From contig NZ_JADOTT010000004.1 of assembly GCF_016817355.1 (NCBI RefSeq), positions 317,567 to 381,566 of the forward strand: a stretch of 64,000 nucleotides of DNA. Direction: 5' to 3'. The translations under genes were made by a program, and so were the position numbers. Shown here in pieces: positions 18,176 through 28,736 of this stretch (position 1 is its first letter; each line of letters opens with the position of its first letter). Below the pieces are notes generated by a model that was not told where the DNA came from, ran no database searches, and saw only the letters and a list, made by a program, of their open reading frames with translations. This DNA comes from Maricaulis parjimensis. GTDB lineage: Bacteria > Pseudomonadota > Alphaproteobacteria > Caulobacterales > Maricaulaceae.

Positions 18176-19765
18176 TTAGGTTTTCCTACCAAGCGTTAAA
18201 CGCGACATCCACGCATCAGCAAGGTTTGTCCAGCTTGCACGCCGCACATGGCGGGGTGTGATCAGGCGGATCAGGGTTAAGAGGAGCACGCAAGCTGCGC
18301 TGATCAGGGCAAGCATGGCATTGCGCTGGGCGACCGGATCGCCCGTGAGGATTTCCGGCGTTTCCGCGTCCAGCACGGTCAAGGCCCCGGGCCCCAGAAG
18401 CTGGCGGGCAGCCAACGTCCCCTCGCCCAGGATTTCCGACAGCCGGCGCAGCTGGCGGACATCCTGATAGTTCTCCAACCCCTCGACCAGACGGATCGCC
18501 TGCACCGGTGTCGTGGCCTGACGCAGGGCGGCGAGATCGCGCAGGAGTTCGGACAGGGCCACCGCGCTGTCCGCGGTGCGCAAGTCTACTGCGAGATAGA
18601 GTGTGCGACCGGCGCGGTCGGGCGCGGCGAAGGCGAGATCCGCCCTCACACCCCGCGCCTGCAATACATTGAGTACGCGATCTGGCGGCAGAAGGCTGGC
18701 CAGATGCCCGGCCAGTTCCGCCTCCAGCGCCGGCGACAGCCAACCCGCCTCGCGGGCCGCCTGCAGGGTTTCCGCACCGGCACGCACCTCGCTGGAGGCA
18801 ATATGGAGCTGGACCAGGCCAGCCTCGAGCGCCGCCAGGGCCAGTTGGATGTCTTCAGACGGTTCGGACGGGATGATGCGGGCTTCACACCCCTCCAGCG
18901 CCGCATCGGGACGGGCGCACGCCTGGATCATGAGATGGCGCACACCCCCGAAGAGACGCGCCGGACCGCGGACCTCGGGCGAGACCAAGCCCGGCAGGGA
19001 GCGCATGGCAAACTCGCCCAATTGCTGGCCGCGGAAAAAGCCGCGCGCACTGGTCTCCGCCACGGACCAGCGAAATTGCGACGCTTCATACTGATCCACG
19101 AGACCGGGATCAGCAAAGACGAGCTGGGGCGGTTGCAGCCCCCTCGCCTCGCCCTCGATCAGAGCCTCGCGCACGGCCGCCTCCAGACGGCGTTCGCGTT
19201 CGCCCGGCGCGCCGGCGCGCAGACGGGCATCCAGCCAGTCCGGCCCGGCGGCGCCCGACAGGAGCGACAGGGCCAGCTGGTCCCGCCCGACCATGTCCGG
19301 TCCGATCCTCGCCCAGGAGCGGAACAGATCTATATCCGCTTCGCGCCGCCCACCCGATGTCAGCGCGGCCGCCATTTGCGCGTTCCAGAAATTTTCCGGC
19401 TGAGCGGTCTGCGTCAGCGTGGCGGCCTGCAGGGCCTGGCTCACCCTGTCCACCTGGCCCGGCTCGACCCGGGTCACCCCGGAAACGCCACCGGCGCTGC
19501 CCAGCCAGATCAGGAGGTAGTAGAGCGCGATCAGGAGAGAGGCGATCAGCCAGGCCGGCTGGAAGCCCTTGAACACGGCCCGCCAAAGCGACCAGATGAC
19601 CAGACCGCCGAACTTCGCTTCCCAGGGGGATTGGGTCTCGTCACGCCAGGCATCCGTATGGGCACGCCGCTCAGCCTCGCTGAGCCAGCGAGTCCCGCCG
19701 GTCTCCGGCGTACCGTCAGCACCGTCACCGATGCCATCCGGTTCATCCTGAAGCGTGTCCGCCAC
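18176..19765 (-). CDS. Unknown membrane-anchored protein
   Basis: About 529 residues if the GTG at 19765 is used (AGGGGG at 6-nt spacing); the ATG two codons earlier is too close to that site. One membrane span near residues 60-85 (AWLIASLLIALYYLLIWLG) and one near the C-terminus (LALISAACVLLLTLIRLI) bracket a ~400-residue hydrophilic, Leu/Ala/Arg-rich helical region that would be periplasmic. The C-terminal tail is basic. I recognise no family. It is divergent from the oxygenase gene. Confidence 0.7.
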   Translation of the reverse strand: MADTLQDEPDGIGDGADGTPETGGTRWLSEAERRAHTDAWRDETQSPWEAKFGGLVIWSLWRAVFKGFQPAWLIASLLIALYYLLIWLGSAGGVSGVTRVEPGQVDRVSQALQAATLTQTAQPENFWNAQMAAALTSGGRREADIDLFRSWARIGPDMVGRDQLALSLLSGAAGPDWLDARLRAGAPGERERRLEAAVREALIEGEARGLQPPQLVFADPGLVDQYEASQFRWSVAETSARGFFRGQQLGEFAMRSLPGLVSPEVRGPARLFGGVRHLMIQACARPDAALEGCEARIIPSEPSEDIQLALAALEAGLVQLHIASSEVRAGAETLQAAREAGWLSPALEAELAGHLASLLPPDRVLNVLQARGVRADLAFAAPDRAGRTLYLAVDLRTADSAVALSELLRDLAALRQATTPVQAIRLVEGLENYQDVRQLRRLSEILGEGTLAARQLLGPGALTVLDAETPEILTGDPVAQRNAMLALISAACVLLLTLIRLITPRHVRRASWTNLADAWMSRLTLGRKT

Positions 19766-19941
19766 TTGCATCCCCCTTGCCCGCGCAACTTCCCGCTGAT
19801 CCGGCCAAGAGGCAAGCGCTTGCACCGCTGAGGCGAATGCATTCCCGGCGCACTGTGGAGGACGGGTCACTGCGACCATTGGGCGCTTGGCAGGACAGCG
19901 GGGAAGGCCTATCTCAGGCGCAAACGACTGACAGGCTTTCC

Positions 19942-20892
19942 ATGACCGACACGCTTTCCCGCTTCCCGCCCGTTTCCATGTCGCTGCAAGCGACGGACAA
20001 GTCCCGTTTCGCCAAGGAGCTGGGCCGCAGCTTCCGTGAATTCGGGTTTGCCGCGATTGCTGATCATGGCCTGGACGAAGCGCTGATCGCGGACGCCTAC
20101 AAGAAGGCCGCCGCCTTCTTTGCCCTGCCCGAAGCGACCAAGATGAAATACTTCATCGAGGGCGGCGGCGGCGCGCGGGGCTATACGCCCTTCGGCAAGG
20201 AGATCGCCAAGGACGCCAAGCATGTCGATCTGAAGGAATTCTGGCATGTTGGCCGCGACCTGCCGGAGGGGCATCCCTATGCTGCCGACATGGCGCCGAA
20301 TGTGGTGCCGGACGAAGTCGAAGGCTGGCTGGACACGGTGCACGGCCTGTATCAGGCCTTTGATGCGCTGGGCGTGAAAATCCTGCGCGCGATTGCACTG
20401 GATCTCGGCCTGGAAGAGACCTTCTTCGACGACAAGGTGAAGGACGGCAATTCCGTCATGCGCCTTTTGCATTATCCGCCGGTCCAGGGGGATCCGGGCG
20501 GTTCGATCCGTGCCGAGGCCCATGGCGATATCAACACGATCACGCTTCTGCTGGGCGCCGAGGAACCGGGCCTGCAGGTGAAGACCCGTGACGGCGAGTG
20601 GATCGACATGAACCCGCCGGCCGGCTGCCTGGTGGTGAATATGGGCGACATGCTGGCCCGCTCGACCAATGATGTCCTGCCCTCCACCCAGCACCGTGTG
20701 ATCAATCCCAAGGGCGCGCGCACGGATCATTCGCGCTATTCCATGCCCTTCTTCCTGCACTACCGGCCGGATTATCTGATCGAGACCCTGCCGGGCTGTT
20801 CCGGCCCGGGCAATCCGGACAAATATCCCGAGCCGATGCGGGCAAATGATTTCCTGAACCAGCGCCTGCGCGAGATCGGCCTGCTGAAATAG
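19942..20892 (+). CDS. 2-oxoglutarate/Fe(II) oxygenase of the isopenicillin N synthase family
   Basis: 316 residues. The N-terminal DIOX_N motif (SFREFGFAAIADHGLDEALI) and C-terminal 2OG-FeII domain carry the iron facial triad: His and Asp in EAHGDINTITLLLG, the second His in STQHRVINP, and an RYSMPFF element in place of the RxS 2-oxoglutarate site. The length is normal for the family. Substrate specificity is not readable. The hairpin at 20946-20977 probably ends its transcript. Confidence 0.88.
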   Translation: MTDTLSRFPPVSMSLQATDKSRFAKELGRSFREFGFAAIADHGLDEALIADAYKKAAAFFALPEATKMKYFIEGGGGARGYTPFGKEIAKDAKHVDLKEFWHVGRDLPEGHPYAADMAPNVVPDEVEGWLDTVHGLYQAFDALGVKILRAIALDLGLEETFFDDKVKDGNSVMRLLHYPPVQGDPGGSIRAEAHGDINTITLLLGAEEPGLQVKTRDGEWIDMNPPAGCLVVNMGDMLARSTNDVLPSTQHRVINPKGARTDHSRYSMPFFLHYRPDYLIETLPGCSGPGNPDKYPEPMRANDFLNQRLREIGLLK

Positions 20893-20945
20893 GCGTAACG
20901 CCGCGCCACCGGGCTTTGAAATGAAACCGGGCCTGAAATGAAAAA

Positions 20946-20977
20946 GGCGAAGCGCGACCCCATGCCAACGCTTCGCC
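20946..20977. terminator. Hairpin terminator after the oxygenase gene
   Basis: A perfect 9-bp stem (GGCGAAGCG/CGCTTCGCC) with a 14-nt loop lies 54 nt after the stop, with AAAAA on its left and TTTT a few bases to its right. Confidence 0.6.
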
Positions 20978-21039
20978 AGGTTTTCAGGCCGTGTCCGGGT
21001 CGGCTGTGCCTCCGCCCGGACTTCAGGCATGACCACTAT

Positions 21040-21295
21040 CCTGTGGTTGTATTACGTAATTCCTAACGCAAAACGATTCCAGACCCCGCACGCGCGACAT
21101 CCTTTCGCGCGTGCACTATTGGCATTTCCGATACCGGCCATAGCTGCAATTGATTTTTCTTCGCGACAGGCTCTGCATATCCTGATCACAGAGCTTTCGT
21201 TTGTGCCTGTGGCCGCGTGTCGGACCTGACCAAAGCCATTGTCTTGCACAAACCCTAGGACGCGGAGCCCTCTCCATCTCCGCGTCCTTTTTTCT
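21040..21295 (+). ncRNA. Candidate small RNA ending at an orphan terminator
   Basis: This stretch between the oxygenase and mscS has lower GC than its neighbours and no convincing protein frame. It holds a perfect 10-bp hairpin (GCACGCGCGA/TCGCGCGTGC, 21088-21114), a small CTCTG/CAGAG hairpin inside an ACAGGC/GCCTGT helix (21166-21210), and a canonical plus-strand terminator (21258-21293). The upstream gene already has its own terminator at 20977. Both points suggest an independent structured transcript. The 5' end is a guess. Confidence 0.4.
21258..21293 (+). terminator. Strong rho-independent terminator without an obvious upstream gene
   Basis: A perfect 10-bp stem (GGACGCGGAG at 21258-21267, CTCCGCGTCC at 21278-21287) is followed by TTTTTT and further T-rich sequence on the plus strand. 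The minus side lacks a comparable T-run, so it is not well suited to terminating mscS. Confidence 0.85.
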
Positions 21296-21315
21296 TTTTC
21301 AGGATGAAGCGGGGC

Positions 21316-22692
21316 CTAGTCCTGCGGGTCGGCCAGGCGCTTGATGGCGCCGGCGGGCATGTCCTTGAGGTGGACATCGACCTGCGGATACGGGAATTCG
21401 ACGCCGTTCTCGTGGAAGGCTTCCCAGATCGCGATCAGGACTTCGGAGCGCACATTGGCCAGCCCGTTCTGCGGGTCGGAGATCCAGAAGCGCAGATCGA
21501 AATCCACCGAGCTGGCGCCATAGGACATGAGATTGCAGACCGGTTCCTTGTCCGGCACGACGCGCTCGACCGTCTTGGCCGCCTCGATGGCGAGGTCCTG
21601 GACGCGTTTCAGGTCGCGGGTCTCATAGGCCACGCCGAAAGGCGCATGCATGCGCACGATCCGGTCCGACTTGGACCAGTTGATCACGCCATTGGCGATG
21701 AAATGCTCGTTCGGGATCAGGTGTTCCGTGCCATCGCGCGTACGCATGGAGACATAGCGCGACTGCATGCCGGTGACCCAGCCGAACGTCCCGTCCACTT
21801 CCAGCGCATCACCAGGCTTGATCGATTTGTCGGCCAGCAGGGTGAAACCGGCGGCGAAGTTCGCCACGGTCTTCTGCAGCCCCAGACCGACGCCGATACC
21901 GACAGCACCGGAGAAGATGGCCAGCGTGGCCAGGTTGAATCCGGTCAGCTGCAGCGCAATCAGCAAGGCAATGATCGGCAGGACAAAACCGAGCACTTTG
22001 GCGATCAGGGCGCGCAGGGCCGGCGAGATTTCCTCGGCGCGTTCCAGCTGGGTATTGATCGCCCGTCCTGCAAAACTGGCAGCCCAGAACAGGGCGCCGA
22101 AATAGATCATGGTGCGCAGGATATCGAACAGGGAGAGATCAACCGGCTCGCCATCCGCCGTTTCGCCCAGTGGAATGGCCAGCGCCTGCAGCTGCATGAC
22201 GACATCATCGAGCAGGCCGAACACGTCCAGCGCGGCGACCGGCCAGGCGATATAGAAGGCCAGTTTCGACCAGAAGCGCGAACGGATGACCAGGGTGACC
22301 GCCCGGATCACCAGCCAGGCCGTCATCAGGCTCATTGCGGCATCGACAAGGTGCACCGGCCGCTCGACCGCGCCCAGCACGACCCGCTCGATCGCCAGCA
22401 CGGCCAGCAGGGCGAGCGGCGTGGCCAGGGTGATCCCGGCCGTCAGCAGGCGGCGCGTAAGCCCGGTCTTGATCCGGCCGCGCGTCAGGCTCTCCACCAC
22501 ATGGCGCAGGCGCGGCCCGAAGATCAGGGCGGGAATGAAAGCGACCAGGACCAGACCCAGCTGCAGCGCGACATTGATATCCGTCGCCGTGGCCAGCGCC
22601 CAGTCGAACAGGGCCTGCACCTTCTCCTGCAACGCCTCGGTCGGCAGGAGTTCATCAAGGGCACTGTCATCCTGGGGGGTGCGCATAACCAC
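21316..22692 (-). CDS. MscS-family mechanosensitive channel
   Basis: About 458 residues with several N-terminal membrane spans, then the MscS pore helix and beta domain: SGAVGIGVGLGLQKTVANFA, LLADKSIKPGDALEVDGTFG and VSMRTRDGTEHLIPNEHFIA. The C-terminal domain (YETRDLKRVQDLAIEAAKTV, DLRFWISDPQNG) matches the cytoplasmic vestibule. It is larger than E. coli MscS (~286 residues), so it belongs to the extended YbdG/YnaI-like members. It would release solutes on hypo-osmotic shock. Confidence 0.9.
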   Translation of the reverse strand: MVMRTPQDDSALDELLPTEALQEKVQALFDWALATATDINVALQLGLVLVAFIPALIFGPRLRHVVESLTRGRIKTGLTRRLLTAGITLATPLALLAVLAIERVVLGAVERPVHLVDAAMSLMTAWLVIRAVTLVIRSRFWSKLAFYIAWPVAALDVFGLLDDVVMQLQALAIPLGETADGEPVDLSLFDILRTMIYFGALFWAASFAGRAINTQLERAEEISPALRALIAKVLGFVLPIIALLIALQLTGFNLATLAIFSGAVGIGVGLGLQKTVANFAAGFTLLADKSIKPGDALEVDGTFGWVTGMQSRYVSMRTRDGTEHLIPNEHFIANGVINWSKSDRIVRMHAPFGVAYETRDLKRVQDLAIEAAKTVERVVPDKEPVCNLMSYGASSVDFDLRFWISDPQNGLANVRSEVLIAIWEAFHENGVEFPYPQVDVHLKDMPAGAIKRLADPQD

Positions 22693-22773
22693 TCCGGCAA
22701 TCTCAGGGTTTTGAGAGGGTTAGCATGGTGAGCACAGGATGTGGAGGGGAAGGACGCGAGGACCTGTCTGATG

Positions 22774-22912
22774 CCCTCCTTCTCCCCGGGGAGAAGGTGC
22801 CGCGAAGCGGCGGATGAGGGGGGTCGGCGAGGTCTTTGCAATTATTCCGGGCACCGGGATTCTCCCCTCTCCCGGCGCATGCGCGCCACCCTCTCCCCGT
22901 GGGAGAGGGAGT
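22774..22912. repeat. Inverted pair of family-A palindromic repeats (A1, A2)
   Basis: A1 (22774-22822) has a perfect 20-bp palindrome (CCTTCTCCCC/GGGGAGAAGG), then TG, a small GCCGC hairpin and GGATGAGGGGG. A2 (22861-22912) is the same layout on the other strand, with CCCTCTCCC/GGGAGAGGG and a GGCGC/GCGCC hairpin. Arms differ in sequence but pair internally, so structure is conserved. Such elements are common between genes in Alphaproteobacteria. Confidence 0.85.
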
Positions 22913-22986
22913 GTCATCAAGCTCTGACATCACTAAAAAGCTGGACCGTACTGGCGTTCAGGCCAGCGCCATCCTAACTGTCAGGC

Positions 22987-23607
22987 ATGAAATCGCTTTT
23001 GATATCCGCTCTGGTCGCAATCGCGGCCCTGCTCCAGGCCTGCGCGCCAGATACGGCGGGCAATACCGTCGCACAAAGTACATCCTGTGCCGTCTACGAT
23101 GCTGTGCTGGAGCATGTCTCCGCCGAACTCGCAGGCGCGACCGGTCCTCTGCCGCCCATCATCGTTCTCTCAGACGCGAGCGATCCTGCGCCAGCGTTTC
23201 CCGCCTGGTCAGACTGGCGCCCGACGGATCAGCCAACGCAGCGTGCGGGCAACGCACTGTCCGACGAAGCTTTCATCGCCGAACCGGAGCACGAACTTCT
23301 GGCCTGCACTTGGTCCCGTGCCACCGACTGGCAGCCGATCGAGGCGCGATCAACCTCCGGCGGTCGTGCCTGGATATGGCAAGGTGGCGAAACGGCCACC
23401 CTCTCAGGCGAGCATCTCGTCGCCTTCATCAATCTCAGCCGTGTCTATATGGCCCCCAATCGGAGCCTGTCCGTCGTGCAGCTCCACATCAACCAGGAAG
23501 CGGTCGATGGCGCGTGTTGGCACCTCTGCATGCCGTGGAGTGAGAGCTATCGCATAGAGCGCGTTGAAGCGGATGCCTGGATTGTCACCGGCACGCACCG
23601 TCACTGA
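22987..23607 (+). CDS. Unknown lipoprotein
   Basis: 206 residues. The start gives a signal peptide with lipobox LQAC (Cys19). The mature part is rich in Trp and acidic residues, with paired Cys residues (CAVYD, LLACTW, GACWHLC) that may form disulfides. No domain is recognised. It is flanked by repeats on both sides and appears monocistronic. Confidence 0.75.
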   Translation: MKSLLISALVAIAALLQACAPDTAGNTVAQSTSCAVYDAVLEHVSAELAGATGPLPPIIVLSDASDPAPAFPAWSDWRPTDQPTQRAGNALSDEAFIAEPEHELLACTWSRATDWQPIEARSTSGGRAWIWQGGETATLSGEHLVAFINLSRVYMAPNRSLSVVQLHINQEAVDGACWHLCMPWSESYRIERVEADAWIVTGTHRH

Positions 23608-23620
23608 AGCTGACCCTTCT

Positions 23621-23764
23621 TGTCATCCCGGTCGGTCGCCTTGCGAAAGCAGGGCATAGAACCGGGACCCATCGTGCCAGGAGGCGCAAATGGGTCCCTG
23701 ATCTGCGCCCGGCTCGAGGCCGGGCAGGAGCCTGCGCCCGCGAAGGCGGGTGTCAGGGATGACA
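23621..23764. repeat. Family-B inverted repeat, copy 1
   Basis: It is bounded by TGTCATCCC on the left and GGGATGACA on the right. It contains inner complementary arms (GGGACCCA/TGGGTCCC), so the whole 144-bp unit can fold into a long hairpin. Related copies lie at 23835-23938 and 56798-56892. Confidence 0.75.
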
Positions 23765-23834
23765 AATGGGGGTGAAGCTGCAGCGCGGGGGCGGATGAGG
23801 GGGAATGGTCAGGCTTTCCTGCCAGCCCCCTCCC

Positions 23835-23938
23835 GTCATCCCACGGTCGGTGCGAAGCAGCGATCCGGGGGACCTCCGCTATCCGGTCGGCAGGTGAGCA
23901 CAGGTCCCCCGGATGCCCTGCGGGCACCGGGGGATGAC
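23835..23938. repeat. Family-B inverted repeat, copy 2
   Basis: It has GTCATCCC/GGGATGAC ends and inner CCGGGGGACC/GGTCCCCCGG arms, the same plan as the copy at 56798. Together with copy 1 it fills the 366-bp gap between the lipoprotein gene and gatB, where no gene is seen. Confidence 0.8.
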
Positions 23939-23973
23939 GGGGAAATTGATGGGAAAACGGAAAGACTGGCTCC

Positions 23974-25463
<1,490 letters not shown>

Positions 25464-25467
<4 letters not shown>

Positions 25468-25820
25468 CTTAAGCCCTTGCCTCTCAGGTACTCGCCGATG
25501 GCATCCATAACGCCATCGAAATTGTCATTCACCTCATGGTTCCACATGCGCAGAACCGCAAACCCTTGGCGCTCCAGCCAGGCGTCGCGTTCCCTGTCGC
25601 GCCGCGCATGGCTGTCCAGCGTGTGCTGGCTGCCATCGACCTCGATCACCAGTTTCGGATCGAAACAGGCAAAGTCGACAATGTAAGCCCCCAGCGGCAC
25701 TTGCCGCCGGAACCGTATCCCCTGTGAGCGCAGCAAACGCAGCGCGGCCCACAGCTTCACCTCGTGCGGCGTCATCCGCTTGCGCAGCAGACGCGCCGTC
25801 CGGACAGAACGGACTGTCAT
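25464..25820 (-). CDS. DUF559/VSR-like endonuclease-domain protein, copy 1
   Basis: 118 residues. The fold is that of very-short-patch-repair-like nucleases: [33 protein letters not shown] and the acidic core VIEVDGSQH, ending with VLRMWNHEV. The E-x-D-G-x-x-H stretch is the probable active site. Its stop overlaps the gatB start by 4 nt, and an inverted pair of family-A repeats begins 69 nt upstream. A second copy is at 29267. The cellular role of DUF559 is not established. Confidence 0.88.
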
Positions 25821-25889
25821 CCCGGCCTCCCTCGCGATCCGGTCAGCCTGCCCTGAAGGCGGCGCCCGAAACCGTGACGGCCGTTACAG

Positions 25890-26028
25890 CCCTCCTTCCC
25901 CTTGATGGGGAAGGTGTCCGGCGCATGCCGGACGGAAGGGGTGAATCCCGGTCTCACCGGAAACACCTCGCCCCCACCCCCTCCGCCAGCCTGCGGCTGG
26001 CACCTCCCCCATCAAGGGGGAGGAGGGA
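25890..26028. repeat. Inverted pair of family-A palindromic repeats (A3, A4)
   Basis: A3 (25890-25943): CCTTCCCC/GGGGAAGG hairpin, TG, then TCCGGC/GCCGGA hairpin, then GGAAGGGG. A4 (25972-26028) is the reverse-strand version with GCCAGC/GCTGGC and CCTCCCCC/GGGGGAGG hairpins. The two sit between the DUF559 gene and a small membrane gene. Confidence 0.87.
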
Positions 26029-26030
26029 AT

Positions 26031-26297
26031 TCAGTCCTCATCCTCGTCGTCCCAGGTGGGACGGTCTTCTTCCGGCGTGTTCATCGCCGCAACCAGGACC
26101 CGGCCCGCCATCATGACGGTCAGGCCAAAAAACAGAAAGCCCACACCCGGCGTCACCAGGAGGATGGCCCAGAGATTTCGCGGCTCCAGCTCGATAGTGC
26201 CGCGGAACACGACCGCCGCCGCCAGAACCAGGAGCGCGCCGACCAGCAGGGTCGGGCGTGCCAGTTTCATGGCCGGATGGGCAGGCGCCTCACTCAT
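26031..26297 (-). CDS. Small two-span membrane protein
   Basis: 88 residues from the ATG at 26297, in the ATGA overlap with the upstream gene. Two hydrophobic helices (TLLVGALLVLAAAVVF, WAILLVTPGVGFLFFGLTVM) are followed by an acidic tail (EEDRPTWDDEDED). No family is recognised. It is the last of three coupled small membrane genes downstream of gatA. Confidence 0.7.
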   Translation of the reverse strand: MSEAPAHPAMKLARPTLLVGALLVLAAAVVFRGTIELEPRNLWAILLVTPGVGFLFFGLTVMMAGRVLVAAMNTPEEDRPTWDDEDED

Positions 26298-26557
26298 GAT
26301 TTTGCCTTCGGGTTCGGTACGAAGGCGCGCCAGGCGATCACGAAGCCGAAGGCCGTCACGGCCAAACCGATCACCAGGGCCGGGATCGCCCAGGGCGTCG
26401 GCCATTCCCCGGCCATCACCAGGGTGACCAGGGAGATCGCACTGCCGATCGTCAGCGGCACACCGAAAATCATGGCCATGGCCGCGATCACCAGGACGAT
26501 GATGCGGTTGAGCCAGTCTTCCGGCGAGCGTTTGGGCGTATCCGGCGTCTCAGTCAC
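26294..26557 (-). CDS. Small two-span membrane protein
   Basis: 87 residues using a GTG start at 26557, which has AAAGG at about 7 nt; an upstream in-frame ATG would overlap the previous gene. Two hydrophobic segments (IIVLVIAAMAMIFGVPLTIG, AIPALVIGLAVTAFGFVIAW) are present. The function is unknown. It is overlapped by the next gene. Confidence 0.65.
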   Translation of the reverse strand: MTETPDTPKRSPEDWLNRIIVLVIAAMAMIFGVPLTIGSAISLVTLVMAGEWPTPWAIPALVIGLAVTAFGFVIAWRAFVPNPKAKS

Positions 26558-26561
26558 CGAT

Positions 26562-26834
26562 CTACCTTTCTTCAACATCCGGCCCCACACTCTCGGAACC
26601 GGCCTTGATGCGTCGCTTGCGCATGAACAGCGCCTCGGAACTCGCCCGGGCGCTTTGCTCGCCCCGGTCAAAATCCGGTGTCCGCAGGAGAACCCCAGCG
26701 AACGCCATCAAAAAAACCACCACCAGCAGTCCGACGACCCCGTAGATGCCGAAATACCAGAGGCTGGCGAACAGGGCCGCCGAAATCACACTGGCTCCCA
26801 CGACACCCAAGCCAAGCCGAACCAACATGTCCAT
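26562..26834 (-). CDS. Small membrane protein downstream of gatA
   Basis: 90 residues from the ATG at 26834, preceded by a run of nine G's. Two adjacent hydrophobic helices (LGVVGASVISAALFASLWYF, VGLLVVVFLMAFAGVLL) are followed by a basic, soluble tail. No family is recognised. It starts 31 nt after gatA, so it is probably in the gat transcript. Confidence 0.65.
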   Translation of the reverse strand: MDMLVRLGLGVVGASVISAALFASLWYFGIYGVVGLLVVVFLMAFAGVLLRTPDFDRGEQSARASSEALFMRKRRIKAGSESVGPDVEER

Positions 26835-26865
26835 TCCGCCCCCCCCCCGAAACGAAATCAAATGC

Positions 26866-28341
26866 CTACCACCACTTCGCGGCCTTGTGCGTGAAGCCGG
26901 CGCTGTCCTCGATGGCGGCACCGACCTTGAACATGGTCTCTTCGTCCAGGGCGCGGGTGATGATCTGCAGGCCCAGGGGCAGACCCTGGCTGTCCAGACC
27001 GGCCGGCACGGACATGGCGGGCACGCCGGCCAGATTGGCCGTCACGGTGAAGACGTCATTGAGATACATCGCGATCGGATCATCCGACTTCGACCCCAGC
27101 GCGAAGGCGGCAGACGGGGCGGACGGCGTCAGGATGGCATCGACCTTGTCGAAAGCCTGGGTGAAGTCTTCCAGGATGCGCGTGCGCACTTTCTGGGCGC
27201 GCAGGTAATAGGCGTCGTAATAGCCGGCCGAGAGCACATAGGTGCCGATCATGATGCGGCGCTGGACCTCATGGCCGAAACCGGCGGCGCGGGTCTGTTC
27301 ATAGGTGTCGGTCAGATCGACACCATCGACGCGATTGCCATAGCGCATGCCGTCATAGCGGGCCAAGTTCGACGAGGCTTCCGCCGGGGCGACGATGTAG
27401 TAGGCCGGCAGGGCGTATTTCGTGTGCGGCAGGGAAATGTCGACGATCTCGCAGCCGGCGGCCTTGAGCCAGTCAATGCCCTGCTGCCAGGCCTTCTCGA
27501 TCTCTTCCGGCATGCCGTCGACGCGGTATTCCTTCGGCACGCCGATACGCAGCCCCTTCACGGACTGGCCACAGGCAGCGACGAAATCCGGAACGGCGTT
27601 CGGCAGCGATGTCGAATCCTTGGGGTCATGGCCCGACATGGCCTGCAGCAGGACGGCACTGTCCTTCACCGTTTTCGCGAACGGGCCCGGATGATCCAGC
27701 GAGGAGGCAAAGGCCACCACGCCCCAGCGCGAAGTCCGGCCATACGTGCCCTTCACGCCGACCGTGCCGGTGAAAGAGGCTGGCTGGCGGATCGAGCCGC
27801 CCGTATCCGTGCCCGTGGCGCCAAAGCAAAGGTCCGCCGCCACAGCCGCAGCCGAGCCGCCGGAGGAACCGCCCGGCGTCAGGCTTTCATTGCCACCGGA
27901 GACTTTCCACGGGTTCACAACGGGACCGGTATTGGCGGTCTCATTGGAGGAGCCCATGGCGAACTCGTCCATCGAGGTCTTGGCCACGAAGACGGCGCCC
28001 TCACCCCACAGCTTGGCGGTGACGGTGGATTCATAGGTCGGCTTGAAGCCCTTGAGGATGTTGGAGGAAGCCGCCGTATCGACACCCTCCACAGCGAACA
28101 GATCCTTGATCGCCAGCGGCACGCCTTCCAGCAGACCGCCCTCACCCTTGGCCAGGCGCTCATCAGCGGCCTTGGCCATGGCTTGCGTCTTGTCCTCGTC
28201 AAATGCCGTGAAGGCATTCAGCGCCGGCTGGGCGGCCTTGCAGGCCTCAACCGCCTCGGTCGCCAGTTCGGAGGCGGAGACCTCCTTGGCCTTCAGCTTG
28301 CCGGAGACATCCGTCAGGGAGAGTTTGAGAAGATCGCTCAT
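26866..28341 (-). CDS. gatA: Asp-tRNA(Asn)/Glu-tRNA(Gln) amidotransferase subunit A
   Basis: 491 residues from the ATG at 28341 (GGAGTAGG upstream). The amidase signature is clear: the cis-Ser/Ser/Lys region with VPLAIKDLF, then [18 protein letters not shown] and [13 protein letters not shown] containing the catalytic Ser. GatA hydrolyses glutamine or asparagine to supply ammonia to GatB. It follows gatC by 5 nt. Confidence 0.97.
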   Translation of the reverse strand: MSDLLKLSLTDVSGKLKAKEVSASELATEAVEACKAAQPALNAFTAFDEDKTQAMAKAADERLAKGEGGLLEGVPLAIKDLFAVEGVDTAASSNILKGFKPTYESTVTAKLWGEGAVFVAKTSMDEFAMGSSNETANTGPVVNPWKVSGGNESLTPGGSSGGSAAAVAADLCFGATGTDTGGSIRQPASFTGTVGVKGTYGRTSRWGVVAFASSLDHPGPFAKTVKDSAVLLQAMSGHDPKDSTSLPNAVPDFVAACGQSVKGLRIGVPKEYRVDGMPEEIEKAWQQGIDWLKAAGCEIVDISLPHTKYALPAYYIVAPAEASSNLARYDGMRYGNRVDGVDLTDTYEQTRAAGFGHEVQRRIMIGTYVLSAGYYDAYYLRAQKVRTRILEDFTQAFDKVDAILTPSAPSAAFALGSKSDDPIAMYLNDVFTVTANLAGVPAMSVPAGLDSQGLPLGLQIITRALDEETMFKVGAAIEDSAGFTHKAAKWW

Positions 28342-28346
28342 CAATC

Positions 28347-28634
28347 CTACTCCACGCTCTTGGGCACGACGAAGAAGCCTTCATCGGACTTGGGCGCATT
28401 GGCCAAAACCTTGTCGCGAATGCCACCATCGGTGACCTTGTCCTCGCGCATGGGCAGCGGGAAAGCGACCGGCGTGGTCATGGCCTGGACGCCTTCGACA
28501 TCGACCTCATTGAGCTGCTCGATCCAGTTCAGGATTCCATTCAGCTCACCCACAAGGGCATCGACCCGGTCTTCCGGTTCGGCAAGACGGGCCAGACGCG
28601 CAATACGGCGCACATCATCGGCGGTCACGGACAT
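28347..28634 (-). CDS. gatC: Asp-tRNA(Asn)/Glu-tRNA(Gln) amidotransferase subunit C
   Basis: 95 residues with the family pattern [20 protein letters not shown] at the N-terminus and [17 protein letters not shown]-like central helix followed by a PxR-type loop ending [10 protein letters not shown]. GatC wraps around GatA and stabilises the complex. It is the first gene of the gat transcript and is divergent from ruvX across 102 bp. Confidence 0.95.
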   Translation of the reverse strand: MSVTADDVRRIARLARLAEPEDRVDALVGELNGILNWIEQLNEVDVEGVQAMTTPVAFPLPMREDKVTDGGIRDKVLANAPKSDEGFFVVPKSVE

Positions 28635-28736
28635 GGCAAATCACTCCGGGAAAAATCAGTCCCAGCTGACTAGCAATGGTGATGTGGCAGCGCAAGAAAG
28701 CTTGACGGCATCACGTGCAGGGCGCATCCCGCTGAC

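Noticed and set aside
21050-21060. A 10-bp palindrome (attacgtaat) as an operator
   Set aside because: A single short palindrome with no matching copy or promoter context; too weak to call.
21029-21229. A 66-codon plus-strand ORF in the mscS-oxygenase gap
   Set aside because: No ribosome site and no typical codon pattern; the region is better explained by RNA structure.
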